NCBI GenBank assembly: GCA_023634235.1
Contig: JAMKCF010000165.1
Coordinates: 38,870-102,869 of the forward strand
Direction of reading: 5' to 3'
Length of the DNA stretch: 64,000 nt
Source of the DNA: Pisaster brevispinus
Taxonomy: Eukaryota; Echinodermata; Asteroidea; Forcipulatida; Asteriidae
Shown: piece after piece, positions 12,133 to 29,982 of the stretch
Layout of the letters: each line of letters opens with the position of its first letter
Numbering within the stretch: the first letter of the stretch is position 1
Made by a program: the position numbers and the translations under genes
The notes under the pieces: model-generated
What the model saw: only the letters and a program-made list of their open reading frames with translations
Told to the model about the DNA's origin: nothing
The model's database searches: none

Positions 12133-12979
12133 GAAACTCGTTTCTACTAAACAAAACGGCTCTTTTCAGAGCCACCACTTCTTTAAAGAGATTTTGTAAT
12201 CATGCCCTGTGTTATCGTTCTCCGTTTTATTTCCTTCAAACTTACAAAAATTGATTTTAACTAGATCCCCTTATTACATAAGTTAGCTTCCTCAACAAGT
12301 ATAACAGAAAACATGTTTCCAATGTTGAATGTGGCCCCTTTCTGGCATGACTTCAATAGCCTGCTCTATAATTGCAGATTCACAGATTATAACTGTAAAC
12401 TGTTACATTACATCGTTTTTTTCTCTTTTTTTTTCTTCTCTTCTTTTCTTTTCAGTGGGTGACTATCACCCCACGCACTCACTAGCTCGCCCGCTCGTCC
12501 ATTATTTTATTCACTTCCATTCATTGTCTGTTAAAAATTGATACATTTTTGTATCCACCCATTTCTTTGGGATTGGCGCTCTATGTTTTTGTGCATATTT
12601 CTTCTTCTTGGGAAATAATCGGTACACTAAAATTAGTATGAATGTAATTTGGTTGGTTTGAACTGGACCAAAGTGAGGTTCTATTTCGTTTATATTAAAA
12701 GTAATAGTAACTGTTTGTTTTCAATGGTTGCCTGCCCAATTCAAACACCCATTTCGGGAAGGGGAAGTTTTGGACCCCCCCCCCCCATACTGGTTGTACA
12801 ATATTAGAAAATCACCAGACCGCTTCACTGCCCACAGGGTGAGGCGCGAATTGTAACAATGGCCACTGGACACCGGATCCTCCAGGCGCAGTATAAAGCT
12901 AAACGTTCTCCGTTGTACGGGCCATCAGTCTGATTTTGTCTATCAATTCAGTACGCTTCAAATAAACACTCTAGTCACC

Positions 12980-13348
12980 ATGCCTCCTAAAGCAAGTGGA
13001 AAGGGACAGAAGAAAGCCGGTAACACCAAGGGTCCACTCCGGACAGACAAGAAGAGGCGACGTCGCCGCAAGGAGAGCTACGGAATTTACATCTACAAGG
13101 TCATGAAGCAGGTCCATCCCGACACGGGAATTTCGAGCAAGGCGATGTCCATCATGAACAGCTTCGTAAACGATATCTTCGAGCGCATTGCCGCCGAGTC
13201 TTCTCGATTGGCACACTACAACAAGAAATCAACCATCACCAGCCGAGAGGTCCAGACTGCAGTTCGACTCCTTCTCCCCGGTGAGCTGGCCAAGCACGCT
13301 GTCAGTGAGGGCACCAAGGCGGTCACCAAGTACACAACTTCAAAATAA
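12980..13348 (+). CDS. H2B: Histone H2B, unit 3
   Basis: 122-residue form; stem-loop 13378-13393. The 3' flank has the shorter CCGCCATCCCTCC sequence typical of units 3-7. One base differs in the sequence after the HDE (GATTTGAAC where the others read GATTTAAAC). Confidence 0.99.
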   Translation: MPPKASGKGQKKAGNTKGPLRTDKKRRRRRKESYGIYIYKVMKQVHPDTGISSKAMSIMNSFVNDIFERIAAESSRLAHYNKKSTITSREVQTAVRLLLPGELAKHAVSEGTKAVTKYTTSK

Positions 13349-14089
13349 GCTGGCCCGAGGTCATGCATAATCCAAACGGCTCTTTTCAGAGCCAACACAT
13401 TTCCCAAAGAGAGATTTGAACATGCGTGTCGTATTGACTTCCCCCGCCATCCCTCCACAGTTTTTATCACATAAAATAACATAACATGATTTTATTACAA
13501 GAACATTATTTCATGGTGTTACAAGAACCTTAATTTATTAAGATATAACCTTAATTTATGATGAGTAGGTCCTTCCTGCCGTTTCTTTCCGCTTTTAAAG
13601 TTTATAATTTCATATAAAGAAGAAGATAATTATTCGAGTCCAAATCATCTTGAACAATGTTTTAATAAGCTAGTTTATCATTTTTTGGCGTTTATAGGCA
13701 CATGCATTGCTCATTTTAAACTTCTGTTCTTTTTTGGTATTTCCTTCTCTGATTATAGGCAGTTCAAAGGCCACGCTCGGCTTTCATAAGTTTCTGGATG
13801 CAACTGTGACATCGAGTTAAGTGAGGGTCAACACATCCAACTTGAAGGCGTACATACATTTTGGGTAGGTTGCACTTTACCTTTCCTTTTTTTTTTGGGG
13901 GGGGGGCCGCTGGTTGTCTTGATGCCATACTCTACTTCAACATCACGACAACATTAATTTACACAATTTAAACAAAGAGAAACAAATTTAATCTAAATAT
14001 ATACACAAACAAACACACACCCCAAAAAACAACAACATGACGTTTGTTTGTCACTTTGGGTCATTGATGTTTTTGCTGTTGTTGTTGTT

Positions 14090-14122
<33 letters not shown>

Positions 14123-14228
14123 CTTCTCCTTCTTTTCCGTGGGTGGGAACCACAGTAATTATCCCTCAATCGACCAGCGTGCTGCCGCTGGTCGGCCCCG
14201 CCGAGGAGAATGCTCCGCTGACCCCGGA

Positions 14229-14242
14229 CCCCCCCCCCCCCC
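14229..14242. repeat. Expanded C homopolymer in the unit 3 H2A upstream region
   Basis: Fourteen C residues follow CCCCGGA where the other units have five. The tract lies about 150 bp before the H2A ATG and upstream of the CCAAT and TATA-like elements, so it is probably neutral; homopolymer sequencing error is possible. Confidence 0.8.
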
Positions 14243-14387
14243 GGGCGCGTCCATGCGAGGAGAAACCTGATTGGTGCATTCAGGATCCCCCAGAACGCCA
14301 TAAGTACCCTCCTGACAGTCCACGGTGTCATTCCCAAGAACTACAACGCTAAGCGTGTCTTTCAGTTTCTTGCTAAGTAAGTAATAA

Positions 14388-14771
<384 letters not shown>

Positions 14772-15709
14772 ATTCATATCTTGCTAGACTACTAAACCAA
14801 ACGGCTCTTACGGAGCCACCACATTAATCCAAAGAGAGATTCTAAACTTGATTGCATTTGTAAGGCCCCGAAGTTAAATTAGAAATTATTCCTTATGATT
14901 CCTTTCTTTGGTTTCTTCACATGACTTTCTTTTCCATCCAGCTTTTCTTTTTAAAACATAAACAAGCGGGTTTATCACTTCATTAAAAAAAGTCCTACAG
15001 AGAACAGAAAAACATTAAATTTTGTTGCTACTCGTTAAAAAACACCAAAAAACCAAGGTGAAAACAACGTCTGCGAAATATTAACGAACGAAATTGCTTA
15101 GCACACCCAACCCCATGCAACAACAAGGTGAAAAATATAATCTGGAGAGAGGCTCTATCCTCTTTTTATGTCTCGATCCATTAATCTTTGTATTTCCGCC
15201 TTTCTTTCCTAAACCCCGCTGTTTTGTTTTATTCAGTATTTTCCCCCTTCTCTAATTCCGCAAACCGCCCGTAGCGTGTGTGTGTGTACACACAGTACAT
15301 CACACACATGTTGTTTCTATGTACAATTTTTATGCGTAATGAGCATCCCACAGCGAGTACTGTGTTGTGTTTTGCGTGTTTGCAATGTCCATTGTCTTAA
15401 CGCGCGCGAAAACAAAAATAGACACGCGCGACAAACACTTCCCACCCAGGCAACACTGTACAACGTCAACATAAACTCAGAATTCACATGTACTTGCGTA
15501 TAGCATGCGTTAACACTTGGTTGTATTGCAGTTTTCGTGCAAGCGCTTGCTTTGTGTACAATCAGAGTTGCGGTATATTTTGCACCCCCAATGTTTCCCG
15601 TGTGTGGCGAGTTGGCAAAAAGTAACAGCGCCCTCTTGTGGCACCATGGCATCTCGTGTGACTCGTGTCATTGCGGAGGCTGCATTATTCTTGGGAAAAC
15701 TTTGTGAGT

Positions 15710-15898
15710 ATCGCTTCTCGGCCTTTTGGCTAAGATCATGTGTAGTATCTGTTCTTTTCAGAATAATATCTGAAATGCTGCTCATCGAGCAGCAAGTATA
15801 TTAATCTGATTTTTGGATGATCGGCCATGGAAGAGGGGCTTGCCCCGTCCTGGCCACGGGTTGGCCCGGTTTTGCACTACTGCCGGGATCGGCCCACA
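15710..15898 (+). ncRNA. U2: U2 snRNA, unit 3 (intact)
   Basis: Complete U2 with GTAGTA at 15742-15747. Confidence 0.95.
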
Positions 15899-16038
15899 CT
15901 CCCCTCTTGGGGAAATCAATAAAAAAAAAAGTCAGGTTTGATTTTCAACTTTTGTTTTGCTGAGATTGTCTTGAGTTTGTTTTGTTTGTCAACAAATCAT
16001 GGATGGTTTCGACGCCCACGTCCGCAACGCTTGCCTAA

Positions 16039-16440
<402 letters not shown>

Positions 16441-17266
16441 GCAGTAACCCTGCTAAGAATCCCACATTGAAAACAACGGCTCTTTTCAGAGCCACCACAA
16501 GTTCAAAAAAGAGATAAACAACTTGTCTATTCGTTTCCTACACTCCTATCTTCCTTTTGTTGTCCTATATTTCTGTTTAAATTACGTTTAAATACAAAGT
16601 ACATAAAGTCTAAAACACTATTGGGGCACTCACTGTCCATAAGTAACATCGTTTAAACAAAATTAAAACCACCGACACCCACCATTCTTAATGTTAGACG
16701 TCATGGCGATACTCCCGAAACTGTTTCTTGTTATGGCAAAGGAAACTCAACCGTCCGTGGGGGAGTCTTTTCCCTTTTCCAAAATGGAGGTGGAATTCTA
16801 TTGATACTGTTTTTATAAGTTGTTTGTTGGTCCCCCACGTAATGTTTGGGGTATTATTCAATGAAGTTGTTTGTTGAGGGTTGAAATCTGTTTACAAGTC
16901 CTTTCTTGCGCTTTTAATTTGTGTTTGTTTTGTTTTTGTTGTATTTTTCCCTCCCTCCCCTCTTTTCTTTTCGTCTTCAACAAATTACTTCTCAGACAAT
17001 AATGAGCTGCCAACCGTATTCCGTTAAGCATAATTATTTTCTACGATTACTTAGTTTTTCCTATGCTTAAGCAGCTACCTCCATTGTGTCAGCTTTGGCC
17101 CCGATGATGACCACTCAAGCGGTTCTGGCGGGATTTGCCCTGAATGGCCATGAGCAAATCCAATTGCGTCCCCGCCTTTGTCAGGGGCGATCCTTCAACG
17201 GGCATCCCAATCCTTTAAGAGGAGCTGCTATGCTGGCGACTTGGACCACAACTTTGAAAACAGTAA

Positions 17267-17686
<420 letters not shown>

Positions 17687-18533
17687 GAAACTCGTTTCTA
17701 CTAAACAAAACGGCTCTTTTCAGAGCCACCACTTCTTTAAAGAGATTTTGTAATCATGCCCTGTGTTATCGTTCTCCGTTTTATTTCCTTCAAACTTACA
17801 AAAATTGATTTTAACTAGATCCCCTTATTACATAAGTTAGCTTCCTCAACAAGTATAACAGAAAACATGTTTCCAATGTTGAATGTGGCCCCTTTCTGGC
17901 ATGACTTCAATAGCCTGCTCTATAATTGCAGATTCACAGATTATAACTGTAAACTGTTACATTACATCGTTTTTTTTCCTCTTTTTTCTTCTCTTCTTTT
18001 CTTTTCAGTGGGTGACTATCACCCCACGCACTCACTAGCTCGCCCGCTCGTCCATTATTTTATTCACTTCCATTCATTGTCTGTTAAAAATTGATACATT
18101 TTTGTATCCACCCATTTCTTTGGGATTGGCGCTCTATGTTTTTGTGCATATTTCTTCTTCTTGGGAAATAATCGGTACACTAAAATTAGTATGAATGTAA
18201 TTTGGTTGGTTTGAACTGGACCAAAGTGAGGTTCTATTTCGTTTATATTAAAAGTAATAGTAACTGTTTGTTTTCAATGGTTGCCTGCCCAATTCAAACA
18301 CCCATTTCGGGAAGGGGAAGTTTTGGACCCCCCCCCCCCCATACTGGTTGTACAATATTAGAAAATCACCAGACCGCTTCACTGCCCACAGGGTGAGGCG
18401 CGAATTGTAACAATGGCCACTGGACACCGGATCCTCCAGGCGCAGTATAAAGCTAAACGTTCTCCGTTGTACGGGCCATCAGTCTGATTTTGTCTATCAA
18501 TTCAGTACGCTTCAAATAAACACTCTAGTCACC

Positions 18534-18902
18534 ATGCCTCCTAAAGCAAGTGGAAAGGGACAGAAGAAAGCCGGTAACACCAAGGGTCCACTCCGGACAG
18601 ACAAGAAGAGGCGACGTCGCCGCAAGGAGAGCTACGGAATTTACATCTACAAGGTCATGAAGCAGGTCCATCCCGACACGGGAATTTCGAGCAAGGCGAT
18701 GTCCATCATGAACAGCTTCGTAAACGATATCTTCGAGCGCATTGCCGCCGAGTCTTCTCGATTGGCACACTACAACAAGAAATCAACCATCACCAGCCGA
18801 GAGGTCCAGACTGCAGTTCGACTCCTTCTCCCCGGTGAGCTGGCCAAGCACGCTGTCAGTGAGGGCACCAAGGCGGTCACCAAGTACACAACTTCAAAAT
18901 AA
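18534..18902 (+). CDS. H2B: Histone H2B, unit 4
   Basis: 122-residue form; stem-loop 18932-18947. Confidence 0.99.
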   Translation: MPPKASGKGQKKAGNTKGPLRTDKKRRRRRKESYGIYIYKVMKQVHPDTGISSKAMSIMNSFVNDIFERIAAESSRLAHYNKKSTITSREVQTAVRLLLPGELAKHAVSEGTKAVTKYTTSK

Positions 18903-19925
18903 GCTGGCCCGAGGTCATGCATAATCCAAACGGCTCTTTTCAGAGCCAACACATTTCCCAAAGAGAGATTTAAACATGCGTGTCGTATTGACTTCCCCCG
19001 CCATCCCTCCACAGTTTTTATCACATAAAATAACATAACATGATTTTATTACAAGAACATTATTTCATGGTGTTACAAGAACCTTAATTTATTAAGATAT
19101 AACCTTAATTTATGATGAGTAGGTCCTTCCTGCCGTTTCTTTCCGCTTTTAAAGTTTATAATTTCATATAAAGAAGAAGATAATTATTCGAGTCCAAATC
19201 ATCTTGAACAATGTTTTAATAAGCTAGTTTATCATTTTTTGGCGTTTATAGGCACATGCATTGCTCATTTTAAACTTCTGTTCTTTTTTGGTATTTCCTT
19301 CTCTGATTATAGGCAGTTCAAAGGCCACGCTCGGCTTTCATAAGTTTCTGGATGCAACTGTGACATCGAGTTAAGTGAGGGTCAACACATCCAACTTGAA
19401 GGCGTACATACATTTTGGGTAGGTTGCACTTTACCTTTCCTTTTTTTTTTGGGGGGGGGGGGCCGCTGGTTGTCTTGATGCCATACTCTACTTCAACATC
19501 ACGACAACATTAATTTACACAATTTAAACAAAGAGAAACAAATTTAATCTAAATATATACACAAACAAACACACACCCAAAAAAACAACAACATGACGTT
19601 TGTTTGTCACTTTGGGTCATTGATGTTTTTGCTGTTGTTGTTGTTGTCGTCGTCGTCGTCGTCGTCGTCCTTCTCCTTCTTTTCCGTGGGTGGGAACCAC
19701 AGTAATTATCCCTCAATCGACCAGCGTGCTGCCGCTGGTCGGCCCCGCCGAGGAGAATGCTCCGCTGACCCCGGACCCCCGGGCGCGTCCATGCGAGGAG
19801 AAACCTGATTGGTGCATTCAGGATCCCCCAGAACGCCATAAGTACCCTCCTGACAGTCCACGGTGTCATTCCCAAGAACTACAACGCTAAGCGTGTCTTT
19901 CAGTTTCTTGCTAAGTAAGTAATAA

Positions 19926-20309
<384 letters not shown>

Positions 20310-21247
20310 ATTCATATCTTGCTAGACTACTAAACCAAACGGCTCTTACGGAGCCACCACATTAATCCAAAGAGAGATTCTAAACTTGATTGCATTTGTA
20401 AGGCCCCGAAGTTAAATTAGAAATTATTCCTTATGATTCCTTTCTTTGGTTTCTTCACATGACTTTCTTTTCCATCCAGCTTTTCTTTTTAAAACATAAA
20501 CAAGCGGGTTTATCACTTCATTAAAAAAAGTCCTACAGAGAACAGAAAAACATTAAATTTTGTTGCTACTCGTTAAAAAACACCAAAAAACCAAGGTGAA
20601 AACAACGTCTGCGAAATATTAACGAACGAAATTGCTTAGCACACCCAACCCCATGCAACAACAAGGTGAAAAATATAATCTGGAGAGAGGCTCTATCCTC
20701 TTTTTATGTCTCGATCCATTAATCTTTGTATTTCCGCCTTTCTTTCCTAAACCCCGCTGTTTTGTTTTATTCAGTATTTTCCCCCTTCTCTAATTCCGCA
20801 AACCGCCCGTAGCGTGTGTGTGTGTACACACAGTACATCACACACATGTTGTTTCTATGTACAATTTTTATGCGTAATGAGCATCCCACAGCGAGTACTG
20901 TGTTGTGTTTTGCGTGTTTGCAATGTCCATTGTCTTAACGCGCGCGAAAACAAAAATAGACACGCGCGACAAACACTTCCCACCCAGGCAACACTGTACA
21001 ACGTCAACATAAACTCAGAATTCACATGTACTTGCGTATAGCATGCGTTAACACTTGGTTGTATTGCAGTTTTCGTGCAAGCGCTTGCTTTGTGTACAAT
21101 CAGAGTTGCGGTATATTTTGCACCCCCAATGTTTCCCGTGTGTGGCGAGTTGGCAAAAAGTAACAGCGCCCTCTTGTGGCACCATGGCATCTCGTGTGAC
21201 TCGTGTCATTGCGGAGGCTGCATTATTCTTGGGAAAACTTTGTGAGT

Positions 21248-21436
21248 ATCGCTTCTCGGCCTTTTGGCTAAGATCATGTGTAGTATCTGTTCTTTTCAGA
21301 ATAATATCTGAAATGCTGCTCATCGAGCAGCAAGTATATTAATCTGATTTTTGGATGATCGGCCATGGAAGAGGGGCTTGCCCCGTCCTGGCCACGGGTT
21401 GGCCCGGTTTTGCACTACTGCCGGGATCGGCCCACA
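21248..21436 (+). ncRNA. U2: U2 snRNA, unit 4 (intact)
   Basis: Complete U2 with GTAGTA at 21280-21285. Confidence 0.95.
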
Positions 21437-21576
21437 CTCCCCTCTTGGGGAAATCAATAAAAAAAAAAGTCAGGTTTGATTTTCAACTTTTGTTTTGCTG
21501 AGATTGTCTTGAGTTTGTTTTGTTTGTCAACAAATCATGGATGGTTTCGACGCCCACGTCCGCAACGCTTGCCTAA

Positions 21577-21978
<402 letters not shown>

Positions 21979-22804
21979 GCAGTAACCCTGCTAAGAATCC
22001 CACATTGAAAACAACGGCTCTTTTCAGAGCCACCACAAGTTCAAAAAAGAGATAAACAACTTGTCTATTCGTTTCCTACACTCCTATCTTCCTTTTGTTG
22101 TCCTATATTTCTGTTTAAATTACGTTTAAATACAAAGTACATAAAGTCTAAAACACTATTGGGGCACTCACTGTCCATAAGTAACATCGTTTAAACAAAA
22201 TTAAAACCACCGACACCCACCATTCTTAATGTTAGACGTCATGGCGATACTCCCGAAACTGTTTCTTGTTATGGCAAAGGAAACTCAACCGTCCGTGGGG
22301 GAGTCTTTTCCCTTTTCCAAAATGGAGGTGGAATTCTATTGATACTGTTTTTATAAGTTGTTTGTTGGTCCCCCACGTAATGTTTGGGGTATTATTCAAT
22401 GAAGTTGTTTGTTGAGGGTTGAAATCTGTTTACAAGTCCTTTCTTGCGCTTTTAATTTGTGTTTGTTTTGTTTTTGTTGTATTTTTCCCTCCCTCCCCTC
22501 TTTTCTTTTCGTCTTCAACAAATTACTTCTCAGACAATAATGAGCTGCCAACCGTATTCCGTTAAGCATAATTATTTTCTACGATTACTTAGTTTTTCCT
22601 ATGCTTAAGCAGCTACCTCCATTGTGTCAGCTTTGGCCCCGATGATGACCACTCAAGCGGTTCTGGCGGGATTTGCCCTGAATGGCCATGAGCAAATCCA
22701 ATTGCGTCCCCGCCTTTGTCAGGGGCGATCCTTCAACGGGCATCCCAATCCTTTAAGAGGAGCTGCTATGCTGGCGACTTGGACCACAACTTTGAAAACA
22801 GTAA

Positions 22805-23224
<420 letters not shown>

Positions 23225-24071
23225 GAAACTCGTTTCTACTAAACAAAACGGCTCTTTTCAGAGCCACCACTTCTTTAAAGAGATTTTGTAATCATGCCCT
23301 GTGTTATCGTTCTCCGTTTTATTTCCTTCAAACTTACAAAAATTGATTTTAACTAGATCCCCTTATTACATAAGTTAGCTTCCTCAACAAGTATAACAGA
23401 AAACATGTTTCCAATGTTGAATGTGGCCCCTTTCTGGCATGACTTCAATAGCCTGCTCTATAATTGCAGATTCACAGATTATAACTGTAAACTGTTACAT
23501 TACATCGTTTTTTTTCCTCTTTTTTCTTCTCTTCTTTTCTTTTCAGTGGGTGACTATCACCCCACGCACTCACTAGCTCGCCCGCTCGTCCATTATTTTA
23601 TTCACTTCCATTCATTGTCTGTTAAAAATTGATACATTTTTGTATCCACCCATTTCTTTGGGATTGGCGCTCTATGTTTTTGTGCATATTTCTTCTTCTT
23701 GGGAAATAATCGGTACACTAAAATTAGTATGAATGTAATTTGGTTGGTTTGAACTGGACCAAAGTGAGGTTCTATTTCGTTTATATTAAAAGTAATAGTA
23801 ACTGTTTGTTTTCAATGGTTGCCTGCCCAATTCAAACACCCATTTCGGGAAGGGGAAGTTTTGGACCCCCCCCCCCCCATACTGGTTGTACAATATTAGA
23901 AAATCACCAGACCGCTTCACTGCCCACAGGGTGAGGCGCGAATTGTAACAATGGCCACTGGACACCGGATCCTCCAGGCGCAGTATAAAGCTAAACGTTC
24001 TCCGTTGTACGGGCCATCAGTCTGATTTTGTCTATCAATTCAGTACGCTTCAAATAAACACTCTAGTCACC

Positions 24072-24440
24072 ATGCCTCCTAAAGCAAGTGGAAAGGGACA
24101 GAAGAAAGCCGGTAACACCAAGGGTCCACTCCGGACAGACAAGAAGAGGCGACGTCGCCGCAAGGAGAGCTACGGAATTTACATCTACAAGGTCATGAAG
24201 CAGGTCCATCCCGACACGGGAATTTCGAGCAAGGCGATGTCCATCATGAACAGCTTCGTAAACGATATCTTCGAGCGCATTGCCGCCGAGTCTTCTCGAT
24301 TGGCACACTACAACAAGAAATCAACCATCACCAGCCGAGAGGTCCAGACTGCAGTTCGACTCCTTCTCCCCGGTGAGCTGGCCAAGCACGCTGTCAGTGA
24401 GGGCACCAAGGCGGTCACCAAGTACACAACTTCAAAATAA
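24072..24440 (+). CDS. H2B: Histone H2B, unit 5
   Basis: 122-residue form; stem-loop 24470-24485. Confidence 0.99.
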   Translation: MPPKASGKGQKKAGNTKGPLRTDKKRRRRRKESYGIYIYKVMKQVHPDTGISSKAMSIMNSFVNDIFERIAAESSRLAHYNKKSTITSREVQTAVRLLLPGELAKHAVSEGTKAVTKYTTSK

Positions 24441-25461
24441 GCTGGCCCGAGGTCATGCATAATCCAAACGGCTCTTTTCAGAGCCAACACATTTCCCAAA
24501 GAGAGATTTAAACATGCGTGTCGTATTGACTTCCCCCGCCATCCCTCCACAGTTTTTATCACATAAAATAACATAACATGATTTTATTACAAGAACATTA
24601 TTTCATGGTGTTACAAGAACCTTAATTTATTAAGATATAACCTTAATTTATGATGAGTAGGTCCTTCCTGCCGTTTCTTTCCGCTTTTAAAGTTTATAAT
24701 TTCATATAAAGAAGAAGATAATTATTCGAGTCCAAATCATCTTGAACAATGTTTTAATAAGCTAGTTTATCATTTTTTGGCGTTTATAGGCACATGCATT
24801 GCTCATTTTAAACTTCTGTTCTTTTTTGGTATTTCCTTCTCTGATTATAGGCAGTTCAAAGGCCACGCTCGGCTTTCATAAGTTTCTGGATGCAACTGTG
24901 ACATCGAGTTAAGTGAGGGTCAACACATCCAACTTGAAGGCGTACATACATTTTGGGTAGGTTGCACTTTACCTTTCCTTTTTTTTTGGGGGGGGGGGCC
25001 GCTGGTTGTCTTGATGCCATACTCTACTTCAACATCACGACAACATTAATTTACACAATTTAAACAAAGAGAAACAAATTTAATCTAAATATATACACAA
25101 ACAAACACACACCCAAAAAAACAACAACATGACGTTTGTTTGTCACTTTGGGTCATTGATGTTTTTGCTGTTGTTGTTGTTGTCGTCGTCGTCGTCGTCG
25201 TCGTCCTTCTCCTTCTTTTCCGTGGGTGGGAACCACAGTAATTATCCCTCAATCGACCAGCGTGCTGCCGCTGGTCGGCCCCGCCGAGGAGAATGCTCCG
25301 CTGACCCCGGACCCCCGGGCGCGTCCATGCGAGGAGAAACCTGATTGGTGCATTCAGGATCCCCCAGAACGCCATAAGTACCCTCCTGACAGTCCACGGT
25401 GTCATTCCCAAGAACTACAACGCTAAGCGTGTCTTTCAGTTTCTTGCTAAGTAAGTAATAA

Positions 25462-25845
<384 letters not shown>

Positions 25846-26783
25846 ATTCATATCTTGCTAGACTACTAAACCAAACGGCTCTTACGGAGCCACCACATTA
25901 ATCCAAAGAGAGATTCTAAACTTGATTGCATTTGTAAGGCCCCGAAGTTAAATTAGAAATTATTCCTTATGATTCCTTTCTTTGGTTTCTTCACATGACT
26001 TTCTTTTCCATCCAGCTTTTCTTTTTAAAACATAAACAAGCGGGTTTATCACTTCATTAAAAAAAGTCCTACAGAGAACAGAAAAACATTAAATTTTGTT
26101 GCTACTCGTTAAAAAACACCAAAAAACCAAGGTGAAAACAACGTCTGCGAAATATTAACGAACGAAATTGCTTAGCACACCCAACCCCATGCAACAACAA
26201 GGTGAAAAATATAATCTGGAGAGAGGCTCTATCCTCTTTTTATGTCTCGATCCATTAATCTTTGTATTTCCGCCTTTCTTTCCTAAACCCCGCTGTTTTG
26301 TTTTATTCAGTATTTTCCCCCTTCTCTAATTCCGCAAACCGCCCGTAGCGTGTGTGTGTGTACACACAGTACATCACACACATGTTGTTTCTATGTACAA
26401 TTTTTATGCGTAATGAGCATCCCACAGCGAGTACTGTGTTGTGTTTTGCGTGTTTGCAATGTCCATTGTCTTAACGCGCGCGAAAACAAAAATAGACACG
26501 CGCGACAAACACTTCCCACCCAGGCAACACTGTACAACGTCAACATAAACTCAGAATTCACATGTACTTGCGTATAGCATGCGTTAACACTTGGTTGTAT
26601 TGCAGTTTTCGTGCAAGCGCTTGCTTTGTGTACAATCAGAGTTGCGGTATATTTTGCACCCCCAATGTTTCCCGTGTGTGGCGAGTTGGCAAAAAGTAAC
26701 AGCGCCCTCTTGTGGCACCATGGCATCTCGTGTGACTCGTGTCATTGCGGAGGCTGCATTATTCTTGGGAAAACTTTGTGAGT

Positions 26784-26976
26784 ATCGCTTCTCGGCCTTT
26801 TGGCTGGGAAGTTATTTCTAAGAAATCTGTTCTTTTCAGAATAATATCTGAAATGCTGCTCATCGAGCAGCAAGTATATTAATCTGATTTTTGGATGATC
26901 GGCCATGGAAGAGGGGCTTGCCCCGTCCTGGCCACGGGTTGGCCCGGTTTTGCACTACTGCCGGGATCGGCCCACA
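26784..26976 (+). pseudogene. U2: U2 snRNA, unit 5, broken at the retroelement target site
   Basis: Nt 1-22 (26784-26805) and nt 38 onward (from 26825) are normal. Between them the 15 bases AAGATCATGTGTAGT are replaced by 19 bases, GGGAAGTTATTTCTAAGAA (26806-26824). Reading AAGA in the filler as retained, it can also be seen as a 14-base insertion plus an 11-base deletion. The branchpoint-recognition GTAGTA is destroyed, so the RNA cannot select branchpoints. The lesion spans the position where the two retroelements have inserted in other units. The promoter and the Sm-site end are intact, so the RNA could still be made. Confidence 0.9.
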
Positions 26977-27116
26977 CTCCCCTCTTGGGGAAATCAATAA
27001 AAAAAAAAGTCAGGTTTGATTTTCAACTTTTGTTTTGCTGAGATTGTCTTGAGTTTGTTTTGTTTGTCAACAAATCATGGATGGTTTCGACGCCCACGTC
27101 CGCAACGCTTGCCTAA

Positions 27117-27518
<402 letters not shown>

Positions 27519-28344
27519 GCAGTAACCCTGCTAAGAATCCCACATTGAAAACAACGGCTCTTTTCAGAGCCACCACAAGTTCAAAAAAGAGATAAACAAC
27601 TTGTCTATTCGTTTCCTACACTCCTATCTTCCTTTTGTTGTCCTATATTTCTGTTTAAATTACGTTTAAATACAAAGTACATAAAGTCTAAAACACTATT
27701 GGGGCACTCACTGTCCATAAGTAACATCGTTTAAACAAAATTAAAACCACCGACACCCACCATTCTTAATGTTAGACGTCATGGCGATACTCCCGAAACT
27801 GTTTCTTGTTATGGCAAAGGAAACTCAACCGTCCGTGGGGGAGTCTTTTCCCTTTTCCAAAATGGAGGTGGAATTCTATTGATACTGTTTTTATAAGTTG
27901 TTTGTTGGTCCCCCACGTAATGTTTGGGGTATTATTCAATGAAGTTGTTTGTTGAGGGTTGAAATCTGTTTACAAGTCCTTTCTTGCGCTTTTAATTTGT
28001 GTTTGTTTTGTTTTTGTTGTATTTTTCCCTCCCTCCCCTCTTTTCTTTTCGTCTTCAACAAATTACTTCTCAGACAATAATGAGCTGCCAACCGTATTCC
28101 GTTAAGCATAATTATTTTCTACGATTACTTAGTTTTTCCTATGCTTAAGCAGCTACCTCCATTGTGTCAGCTTTGGCCCCGATGATGACCACTCAAGCGG
28201 TTCTGGCGGGATTTGCCCTGAATGGCCATGAGCAAATCCAATTGCGTCCCCGCCTTTGTCAGGGGCGATCCTTCAACGGGCATCCCAATCCTTTAAGAGG
28301 AGCTGCTATGCTGGCGACTTGGACCACAACTTTGAAAACAGTAA

Positions 28345-28764
<420 letters not shown>

Positions 28765-29613
28765 GAAACTCGTTTCTACTAAACAAAACGGCTCTTTTCA
28801 GAGCCACCACTTCTTTAAAGAGATTTTGTAATCATGCCCTGTGTTATCGTTCTCCGTTTTATTTCCTTCAAACTTACAAAAATTGATTTTAACTAGATCC
28901 CCTTATTACATAAGTTAGCTTCCTCAACAAGTATAACAGAAAACATGTTTCCAATGTTGAATGTGGCCCCTTTCTGGCATGACTTCAATAGCCTGCTCTA
29001 TAATTGCAGATTCACAGATTATAACTGTAAACTGTTACATTACATCGTTTTTTTTCCTCTTTTTTCTTCTCTTCTTTTCTTTTCAGTGGGTGACTATCAC
29101 CCCACGCACTCACTAGCTCGCCCGCTCGTCCATTATTTTATTCACTTCCATTCATTGTCTGTTAAAAATTGATACATTTTTGTATCCACCCATTTCTTTG
29201 GGATTGGCGCTCTATGTTTTTGTGCATATTTCTTCTTCTTGGGAAATAATCGGTACACTAAAATTAGTATGAATGTAATTTGGTTGGTTTGAACTGGACC
29301 AAAGTGAGGTTCTATTTCGTTTATATTAAAAGTAATAGTAACTGTTTGTTTTCAATGGTTGCCTGCCCAATTCAAACACCCATTTCGGGAAGGGGAAGTT
29401 TTGGACCCCCCCCCCCCCCCATACTGGTTGTACAATATTAGAAAATCACCAGACCGCTTCACTGCCCACAGGGTGAGGCGCGAATTGTAACAATGGCCAC
29501 TGGACACCGGATCCTCCAGGCGCAGTATAAAGCTAAACGTTCTCCGTTGTACGGGCCATCAGTCTGATTTTGTCTATCAATTCAGTACGCTTCAAATAAA
29601 CACTCTAGTCACC

Positions 29614-29982
29614 ATGCCTCCTAAAGCAAGTGGAAAGGGACAGAAGAAAGCCGGTAACACCAAGGGTCCACTCCGGACAGACAAGAAGAGGCGACGTCGC
29701 CGCAAGGAGAGCTACGGAATTTACATCTACAAGGTCATGAAGCAGGTCCATCCCGACACGGGAATTTCGAGCAAGGCGATGTCCATCATGAACAGCTTCG
29801 TAAACGATATCTTCGAGCGCATTGCCGCCGAGTCTTCTCGATTGGCACACTACAACAAGAAATCAACCATCACCAGCCGAGAGGTCCAGACTGCAGTTCG
29901 ACTCCTTCTCCCCGGTGAGCTGGCCAAGCACGCTGTCAGTGAGGGCACCAAGGCGGTCACCAAGTACACAACTTCAAAATAA
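29614..29982 (+). CDS. H2B: Histone H2B, unit 6
   Basis: 122-residue form; stem-loop 30012-30027. The upstream C homopolymer (from 29406) is among the longest in the array. Confidence 0.99.
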   Translation: MPPKASGKGQKKAGNTKGPLRTDKKRRRRRKESYGIYIYKVMKQVHPDTGISSKAMSIMNSFVNDIFERIAAESSRLAHYNKKSTITSREVQTAVRLLLPGELAKHAVSEGTKAVTKYTTSK

